DNA of 64,000 nt, taken from NCBI RefSeq assembly GCF_011009015.1, contig NZ_CP048878.1, forward strand, positions 4,928,354 to 4,992,353, in the 5' to 3' direction. Shown one piece after another: positions 58,542-64,000 of the stretch. How positions within the stretch are numbered: the stretch's first letter is position 1; each line of letters begins with the position of its first letter. Both the position numbers and the translations under genes were made by a program. The notes under the pieces were generated by a model, which was not told where the DNA came from, ran no database searches, and worked only from the letters and a program-made list of their open reading frames with translations. The DNA comes from Spartinivicinus ruber (lineage in GTDB: Bacteria; Pseudomonadota; Gammaproteobacteria; Pseudomonadales; Zooshikellaceae).

Positions 58542-60938
58542 ATGAAACAACAAATTGATAAGTTAAAGCTTAGTGTTGAACGGCTAAAGACCACGATATC
58601 CCACAATGACTTTCCGTTTGCAACCACTGACAAACTAAAACCTTATTATGGCATTTTAGGCCAGGATAGAGCTGTTACCGCCTTACAGTTTGGTGTGGCT
58701 ATGCAACAAAGTGGCTACCATATGTATGTAATGGGCAGGCCTGGGAGTGGTCGGAATTCCTATGTTAAGGCATTTCTTGATAAAGAAGCGAAACGACAAG
58801 CAACGCCTGATGACTTTCTTTACGTCAATAATTACAAGTTGACTAGAGAACCCTTTGTGTTGGCGCTACCAGCAGGAACGGCCAATGTTTTCAGAGATGA
58901 TTTTGAACAATTATTGGATAACTTACTTGCCACATTTCCAGCAGCATTTGAACACCCTAGCTATCAACAGCAAAAGGCTAAAATCGAGCAAGAGTTTAAT
59001 CAGCAATATGATCGGGCTATCGATACAGTAGAGAAAGCTGCCCTGAAACACAGTATTGCCCTATTTCGGGACACTAATACAATCAGCTTTACCCCAATGA
59101 AAGCCGGCAAAACCATGGATGAAGCCGAATTTGCCAGCTTACCTGATGCAGAACGAGATGCCTTTCACCAACATATCTCACACCTGGAAATGCTACTGAA
59201 TGAAGCTTTAGTTGGACTCCCACAATGGAAGCGTGAGTCATCAGATAAAATGCGCAAACTCAATCGACAAACCATTAATCGAGCTATTGCTCCACTCTTT
59301 CGTCCTTTACATGATAAATATAAAGGAATGGCAAAAATACAGGATTTTCTTCAAGCGACTAAAGAGCAACTGCATAAAACAGTTATCGAAATATTAGTAG
59401 CAGAAAGTGAAGAAGCTCGTGAAGATGCGGAAAAGAGAGAAGCGCTGGTTAATGAGTTTGCCCCTAATTTGGTAGTCGCTAGGGATAAAACAGCAGGCGC
59501 TCCTGTTACTCATGAGCCTCACCCCAGCTATCGAAATTTATTTGGTCGAGTGGAATACAGCAGTGATTTAGGTACGTTAGTAACTAATTTTCGCCATATT
59601 TGCCCTGGCTCGCTGCATCAGGCAAATGGGGGTTATCTGATTATTGATGCCGATAAGTTACTGAATGAGCATCATGTGTGGGATGCCCTCAAAAGAGCAT
59701 TGAAAGAAGAGGAAATACGCTTGGAGTCTCTTGTATCTGAGCTTGGTTTAGTTAATACCATTAGCCTCAACCCTCAGCCCATTCCTCTTAAAGTGAAAAT
59801 TGTTTTGATTGGTGATCGAGAAACCTACCATTTATTGCAAGCTTACGATGCGGACTTTCATAAGTTGTTTAGAGTAACTGTCGATTTTGATGATGAAATT
59901 ATTCTCAATGAAGAAACCAAAGATGGTTTCGCACGACTCATGCAAACTTACGTTGAAAAAAATAATTTTGAACCACTCACCTCTGCAGCAGTTGCGCGGT
60001 TAATGGAGCATAGTTTACGACTGGCAGAAAATAAATTGAAATTATCCGCTTCTTTTAGAGACATGTTTGACTTAGTTAGCGAAGCGAATTGTTTAAGACG
60101 AATGGCCAGAGATGAGTTAATTGAAGTCGATCATATTGAACGCGCACTTCATGGTCAAGAGTGGCGTACCAATCGCCTTGCCAACGATATAATGGATGAT
60201 ATGCTGGATAACACAATTTTAATTGATACACAGGGAGAATACGTTGGCAAAATAAATGGCTTAACTGTACTGGATTTAGGCAACAGCTGTATTGGTACCC
60301 CTTCGCGAATTTCTGCTACGGTTTTTCCTGGTACCTCAGGCATTGTCGATATTGAACGGGAAGCTGAGCTAGGGCAGGCAATTCACTCCAAAGGGGTCAT
60401 GATTTTATCTGGCTATTTAGGTCAAAAATATGCCCAGGATTTTCCACTTAATTTAACGGCTAATATTGCCCTCGAACAGTCTTATGGTAAGGTGGATGGC
60501 GATAGCGCCTCACTTGCTGAATTATGCTGTTTAATATCAGCAATTACCCAAATTCCCCTCTCTCAAAGTTTGGCGCTAACTGGATCAATTAACCAATATG
60601 GTGAAGTACAAGCCGTTGGCGGTATTAATGAAAAAATTGAAGGTTTTTTTAATTTATGTGAAAAAAGAGGATTAACAGGCAGACAAGGTGTAATTATCCC
60701 TTCTGCTAATGTAAAAAACCTGATGCTCAATCAACCTGTTGTAGAAGCTGTATTAGCTGATAAATTTACAATTTATGCTATTACCAAAGTAGATCAAGCA
60801 CTAGAGCTGCTTACCCATCGCCCCATTGGTGAACTTGATGAAAACCAGCAATACCCTGCCAATTCAATTAACGGTATTGCGATTACTAAACTGAAAAAAC
60901 TTTCAAAATTGGCTAATAATCACCACCATCATGATTAA
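58542..60938 (+). CDS. Lon-like ATP-dependent protease (AAA_32 / Lon_C family)
   Basis: 798 residues: an AAA+ region with a divergent Walker A, GRPGSGRNS, where Arg71 replaces the usual Lys; a helical insert; FRHICPGSLHQANGGYLIIDADKLL as Walker B region; and a C-terminal S16 peptidase. The catalytic Ser655 lies in VDGDSAS and Lys698 in GINEKIEGFF, 43 residues apart as in E. coli Lon. It lacks the Lon N-domain and resembles the soluble LonB/YcbZ-like group. Targets unknown. ATG 58542; probably a single-gene unit ending in a His-rich tail (NNHHHHD). Confidence 0.92.
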   Translation: MKQQIDKLKLSVERLKTTISHNDFPFATTDKLKPYYGILGQDRAVTALQFGVAMQQSGYHMYVMGRPGSGRNSYVKAFLDKEAKRQATPDDFLYVNNYKLTREPFVLALPAGTANVFRDDFEQLLDNLLATFPAAFEHPSYQQQKAKIEQEFNQQYDRAIDTVEKAALKHSIALFRDTNTISFTPMKAGKTMDEAEFASLPDAERDAFHQHISHLEMLLNEALVGLPQWKRESSDKMRKLNRQTINRAIAPLFRPLHDKYKGMAKIQDFLQATKEQLHKTVIEILVAESEEAREDAEKREALVNEFAPNLVVARDKTAGAPVTHEPHPSYRNLFGRVEYSSDLGTLVTNFRHICPGSLHQANGGYLIIDADKLLNEHHVWDALKRALKEEEIRLESLVSELGLVNTISLNPQPIPLKVKIVLIGDRETYHLLQAYDADFHKLFRVTVDFDDEIILNEETKDGFARLMQTYVEKNNFEPLTSAAVARLMEHSLRLAENKLKLSASFRDMFDLVSEANCLRRMARDELIEVDHIERALHGQEWRTNRLANDIMDDMLDNTILIDTQGEYVGKINGLTVLDLGNSCIGTPSRISATVFPGTSGIVDIEREAELGQAIHSKGVMILSGYLGQKYAQDFPLNLTANIALEQSYGKVDGDSASLAELCCLISAITQIPLSQSLALTGSINQYGEVQAVGGINEKIEGFFNLCEKRGLTGRQGVIIPSANVKNLMLNQPVVEAVLADKFTIYAITKVDQALELLTHRPIGELDENQQYPANSINGIAITKLKKLSKLANNHHHHD

Positions 60939-60945
60939 CAATATA

Positions 60946-61006
60946 TACCCTTCACGAATAACTTCTAGTTTTGTTTTCTTTATTCCTGATCACCAAGGAT
61001 AGTGAG
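60946..61006. repeat. Dispersed intergenic repeat, family 1, copy C
   Basis: TATACCCTTCACGAAT followed by AACTTCTAG, TTTTGTTTTC and TGATCACCAAGGATAGTGAG. It aligns with copy B at 48283 for about 60 bp with one gap (block TGA-CACCA-GGA-GTG shared). Lies between convergent Lon-like and phosphorylase genes. Confidence 0.6.
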
Positions 61007-61075
61007 AGCATGGTGAAATGAGAACATTGCATGAGCAATTGCCGCAGAACATTTAACTATCTCCATTCTTCACCT

Positions 61076-62590
61076 CTATAACCAAGTTTCTTCTATTCGA
61101 ATGGCATTAGGGTGTTGCTGTAGAAATTCCAACGCATAACTTAACTCCCCTGTTGCCTCGGAATGTAAAGTAAATAAAGGCTGCCCTTGTGTTACTTGAT
61201 CACCTAATTTAACTTGCATTTCCAAACCCGCTGTTTTTACTGCTGGCGCTCCAACAAAATGAGCCAACCTCGCAATAAAGCGGTTATCAATATAGGTAAT
61301 AATGCCATTATGAGATGCAGTTACTTCATAAGCATTGTTCGCTACTGGTGGCTCTGTAAAGCCCCCCTGAGCTTCACAAATAGCAATAAATTTTTTCTCA
61401 GCTGCTCCGGAATTTAAAATTTTCTGGGCAAGCCGATACCCATCTCCTTCTTCAGCCTTCCCTCCCATTTCCAATAGTTTTCCTGCAATGGTCAGCGCAC
61501 GTTGGGCTAGATCTACTGGTGCATCCGGCTCACAGCGTAGCACGGCTAATACATCTCTTGCTTCCAAGGCAGGGCCAACCCCAAAACCAATAGGTTGGTT
61601 ACCATCAGATGTCATCGCAGTAACCTCAATACCCAAGGCCTCTCCTGTAGCAACTAACAACCGTTGCAAACGAAACGCCGTAGCCTGGTTTTTAATTTTA
61701 GCCGTTGGCCCTATAGGAATATCAATGAGCACATGACTGGAGCCAGCCGCTATTTTTTTCGCCAACACGGATGCCACCATTTGCCCTTCACTATCCAGGT
61801 TCAATGCCCTTTGCACTCTTAATAAAATATCATCAGCAGGACATAAGCTCACAGAGCCCCCCCACACCAAACAGCCACTTTCTTGTTCAACTACTTGCTG
61901 AATTTGTTTCAGACTGAGATTAACAGGTGTCATTACCTCCATGGTATCGACAGTACCAGCAGGTGACGTAATGGCGCGGGAGGATGTTTTCGGCATAGTT
62001 AAACCTGCTGCGGCCACTATAGCTACCACTAATGGTGAAGTACGGTTTCCAGGCACGCCTCCTACACAGTGCTTATCCAAAACTTGTGGTATATCCCAGT
62101 CAATGCGCTGGCCAGAATCAACCATGGCCTTTGTAATAGCAATTACCTCTGGAGGCGATAAATGGGTGCCAGAACAAGCCCCCAAATAAGTAGCTAACTG
62201 AATATCAGGATAATGCCCTAAACAAATATCATGCATCACCTCAAAAGCCGATGCCTCATCAAATGACTTTCCAGCCAGTTTGCTTTTTATATAAGTAAAG
62301 GAGTCTGCCGGTTTAGCATGACTGCAATGTACTTGTTCTCCTTCATCTGCTTTTAATAGTGTCCAAGCAGCCTCAGATAAACCAATTTCCTGGTCAGTTA
62401 ACAACTGACTGGTAATAAATTGAATTGTGGCAATGATACTATGATTTTCAGTGGCCACTTTAATTCGTGAATGAACAGAAAACCCTTCCGATTTACACAC
62501 ATGGCTATCTTGCCTTAAATAAGCAACCGGCTCTTGATGGGTATCAATACCAATCCTACGTAATCGTAACGGCTGTTTTTCAGCTTCCAT
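61076..62590 (-). CDS. Thymidine phosphorylase family protein (AMP phosphorylase-like)
   Basis: 504 residues, a nucleoside-phosphorylase class II fold with an extra N-terminal domain (about 1-85) as in archaeal AMP phosphorylase. Phosphate and sugar site: DKHCVGGVPGNRTSPLV and TSSRAITSPAGTVDTMEVM; C-terminal lipoyl-like domain with GIITYIDNR and KLGDQVTQGQPLF. Family members release bases from AMP/CMP/UMP or thymidine; the bacterial branch is not well characterised. A ribose-phosphate kinase is often a neighbour in such groups but is not in this window. Confidence 0.9.
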   Translation of the reverse strand: MEAEKQPLRLRRIGIDTHQEPVAYLRQDSHVCKSEGFSVHSRIKVATENHSIIATIQFITSQLLTDQEIGLSEAAWTLLKADEGEQVHCSHAKPADSFTYIKSKLAGKSFDEASAFEVMHDICLGHYPDIQLATYLGACSGTHLSPPEVIAITKAMVDSGQRIDWDIPQVLDKHCVGGVPGNRTSPLVVAIVAAAGLTMPKTSSRAITSPAGTVDTMEVMTPVNLSLKQIQQVVEQESGCLVWGGSVSLCPADDILLRVQRALNLDSEGQMVASVLAKKIAAGSSHVLIDIPIGPTAKIKNQATAFRLQRLLVATGEALGIEVTAMTSDGNQPIGFGVGPALEARDVLAVLRCEPDAPVDLAQRALTIAGKLLEMGGKAEEGDGYRLAQKILNSGAAEKKFIAICEAQGGFTEPPVANNAYEVTASHNGIITYIDNRFIARLAHFVGAPAVKTAGLEMQVKLGDQVTQGQPLFTLHSEATGELSYALEFLQQHPNAIRIEETWL

Positions 62591-62945
62591 TGTGGTCCTT
62601 CAGCAACAAGTCTTAATTTATACCATTCGCTTTGGCTATAGTAACGCTCGAAAAATTACATAAACTTCTTACAAGTAGCATATTACCGTTATCACAAACC
62701 TACAACAGTAATAGGTGTTCCATACACCAAATAAAGCAATAACATTACAAATGCACCTCGACTACCCCACGAGATTATAATAGTTTTTACATAGCGGAAA
62801 ACCCGAGATCTTTGTCGTTTCAATGCCCGTTACAATTTATACAACTGTTTATTTATTCAAGTTCGAAAACAAGGCACTAGCGCCTCCGTAAGTCTAAACT
62901 AACCATAACATGGACTGTTATTTCCAATTTGTAGAGGTGCAACCC
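62591..62945. other. Divergent intergenic region before the ferritin-like gene
   Basis: About 355 bp. Family 2 repeat at 62617-62640, and GGTGT-TCCAT-ACACC at 62714-62728. No clear promoter pair seen. Confidence 0.5.
62617..62640. repeat. Dispersed intergenic repeat, family 2, copy upstream of the phosphorylase
   Basis: TTATACCATTCGCTTTGGCTATAG. The core is shared with 27158-27180 and, as an inverted version, with 10050-10069. Confidence 0.45.
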
Positions 62946-63410
62946 ATGCAATTTCCCAAGCTCCATGATGTACTGGATTATGTCGTTAAAACCCATTGGC
63001 AAATGAGCCAACTTTATCAGAAGTTGAGCCGTAAAGCAGAACAAAAAAAAGTGAAGTTATTGCTAGATTATCTGGTAGAACATGAAAAAGCGATTAGTGA
63101 TAATTTACTGAAAATTGAAGAGCATGCCCCCAGCCAAGTGATTAACTTGTGGTATCAAGAACTCACTAACGACCCCTTGTTTAAACAATACCACGCAAAA
63201 GATTATGGCAAAGACATATCCCTTAATGATGTTATTGAAATTGCATTAGAGCTGGATGATCGACTAATTGATTTATACCAACTACTCGCCAGTCATGCCC
63301 AATCAAGCAAAGCGAAAGAAACGCTTAATAATCTGCTCTATATAGAAAAACAGCGAAAAAAACAGTTTATGATGAATGCCTTACAATTAAATGGTAACGA
63401 CCATGAATAG
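62946..63410 (+). CDS. Ferritin-like / rubrerythrin-like helical protein
   Basis: 154 residues, all helical: four helices predicted at about 6-30, 35-62, 90-115 and 120-148. The start is ATG at 62946 (MQFPKLHDVLDYVVKTHWQM), placed by GAGGTG six bases upstream; an upstream ATG at 62910 is less likely. It has the look of a ferritin-like bundle (VEHEKAI, LDDRLIDLYQLL, LLYIEKQRKKQF), but the metal ligands are incomplete, so iron binding is not certain. It converges with amrS. Function unknown. Confidence 0.65.
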   Translation: MQFPKLHDVLDYVVKTHWQMSQLYQKLSRKAEQKKVKLLLDYLVEHEKAISDNLLKIEEHAPSQVINLWYQELTNDPLFKQYHAKDYGKDISLNDVIEIALELDDRLIDLYQLLASHAQSSKAKETLNNLLYIEKQRKKQFMMNALQLNGNDHE

Positions 63411-63420
63411 CACAGTTTTT

Positions 63421-64000
63421 TTACGACACCATCCGCACGGGTAACCGCCTCGCCCCCCAAACACCTGGTTGCTGCTCAAAAAAACCTGCCAGTGGCGTAC
63501 CACAATTGACACAATGACCATGGTCATCCAAACCCCAATATCCCAATACATACCAATTACGCTCAATCAACATGGCTCCGCACTGATGGCAATAGGTGCT
63601 CTCACCTTTTACATCAAATACATTACCAGTGTAGACATAATTCAACCCTTTACTCATTGCAATTTTTCTTGCTTTGGTCAGAGTTTGTGCAGGGGTACGG
63701 GATTTATTCAGCATTTTCCAATCAGGGTGAAAAGCAGTAAAGTGCACTGGGATAAATGGCCCAAGATTTTCCATAATCCATTCGGACATTTGATGGATTT
63801 CTTCATCACTATCATTTTCATCTGGAATTAATAAGGTGGTAATTTCAAACCATACTTTAGTTTCATCTTTAAGATATTTCAGAGTATCCAATACTGCACC
63901 TAATTCACCACCACAAATTTTCTTATAAAAACGCTCAGTGAAAGCTTTTAAATCTATATTGGCTGCATCCATTCCCTGATAAAATTCCACTCGCGGCTCC
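63421..64000 (-). CDS. amrS: AmmeMemoRadiSam system radical SAM enzyme (C-terminal part, cut by window edge)
   Basis: About 193 residues, open to the window edge; GTG at 63990 is internal (EPRVEFYQGMDAANIDLKAF continues upstream). The stretch VWFEITTLLIPDENDSDEEI, PVHFTAFHPDWKML and a C-terminal four-Cys zinc-type region (YCHQCGAML, HCVNCGTPLAG) match the AmrS family. The radical SAM CxxxCxxC site lies outside the window. AmrS acts with AmrA (AmmeMemo) and AmrB (Memo), expected beyond the edge; the reaction is not established. Confidence 0.9.
   Translation of the reverse strand, partial: EPRVEFYQGMDAANIDLKAFTERFYKKICGGELGAVLDTLKYLKDETKVWFEITTLLIPDENDSDEEIHQMSEWIMENLGPFIPVHFTAFHPDWKMLNKSRTPAQTLTKARKIAMSKGLNYVYTGNVFDVKGESTYCHQCGAMLIERNWYVLGYWGLDDHGHCVNCGTPLAGFFEQQPGVWGARRLPVRMVS

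Overview
The window is one contiguous stretch of chromosome from a low-GC (AT-rich) marine-type gammaproteobacterium. Two conserved blocks suggest this: secD-yajC-tgt-queA, and the Pseudomonas-like order ispH-fkpB-lspA-ileS-ribF-murJ-rpsT-proB-obgE-rpmA-rplU-ispB. PilS/PilR with a minor-pilin operon, an OprD-type porin and a full hut operon fit Oceanospirillales-like relatives. A Zooshikella/Hahella-type lineage is my guess and cannot be proven from this sequence. Nearly all genes are chromosomal housekeeping genes. I see no intact prophage, insertion sequence, CRISPR array or toxin-antitoxin pair. The only mobile-element trace is the dead N-terminus of a tyrosine recombinase near 38.9 kb.

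Layout. 1-3.5 kb: secD (cut by the window edge), yajC, tgt, queA on the minus strand. 3.7 kb: tRNA-Leu(CAA). 4.1-7.7 kb: a two-helix membrane protein, a cold-shock protein with a clean sigma-70 promoter, and clpB with a good sigma-32 promoter. 7.9-12.8 kb: pgeF-rluD, divergent bamD, convergent nadE. 13.0-16.0 kb: the pilSR two-component pair. 16.3-22.2 kb: minor pilins fimT, fimU-like, pilV, pilW, pilX and the adhesin pilY1. 22.3-34.8 kb: isoprenoid, lipoprotein-processing, tRNA-charging, flavin, peptidoglycan-flippase, ribosomal, proline and quinone genes. 34.8-38.0 kb: flavodoxin, a degenerate GIY-YIG protein and an antiporter-family protein. 38.0-39.2 kb: gene-poor DNA with hairpins and the recombinase remnant. 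39.2-44.8 kb: hybrid kinase, gor, rlmG. 45.0-51.5 kb: hutIGUH with HutC and two palindromic operators. 51.8-54.2 kb: NCS2 purine permease and trmA. 54.4-57.1 kb: small secreted and membrane orphans and an OprD porin. 57.3-64.0 kb: PrcB-like protein, globin, Lon-like protease, AMP/thymidine phosphorylase family protein, ferritin-like protein and the end of the AmmeMemoRadiSam radical SAM gene.

How they work together. The pilus genes form a sensor-regulator plus tip-complex set. The hut genes take histidine to glutamate under HutC. The last 7 kb look like a loose stress/low-oxygen neighbourhood, supported by a possible FNR/ANR site placed at -41.5 of a predicted globin promoter; this is inference. 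Less ordinary items are the catalytically degraded GIY-YIG protein, two families of short dispersed intergenic repeats, a 42-residue membrane protein with a perfect ribosome site, a 15-bp perfect palindrome between rplU and ispB, and structured gene-free DNA at 38.0-38.8 kb. I do not see a clearly new multi-gene system.
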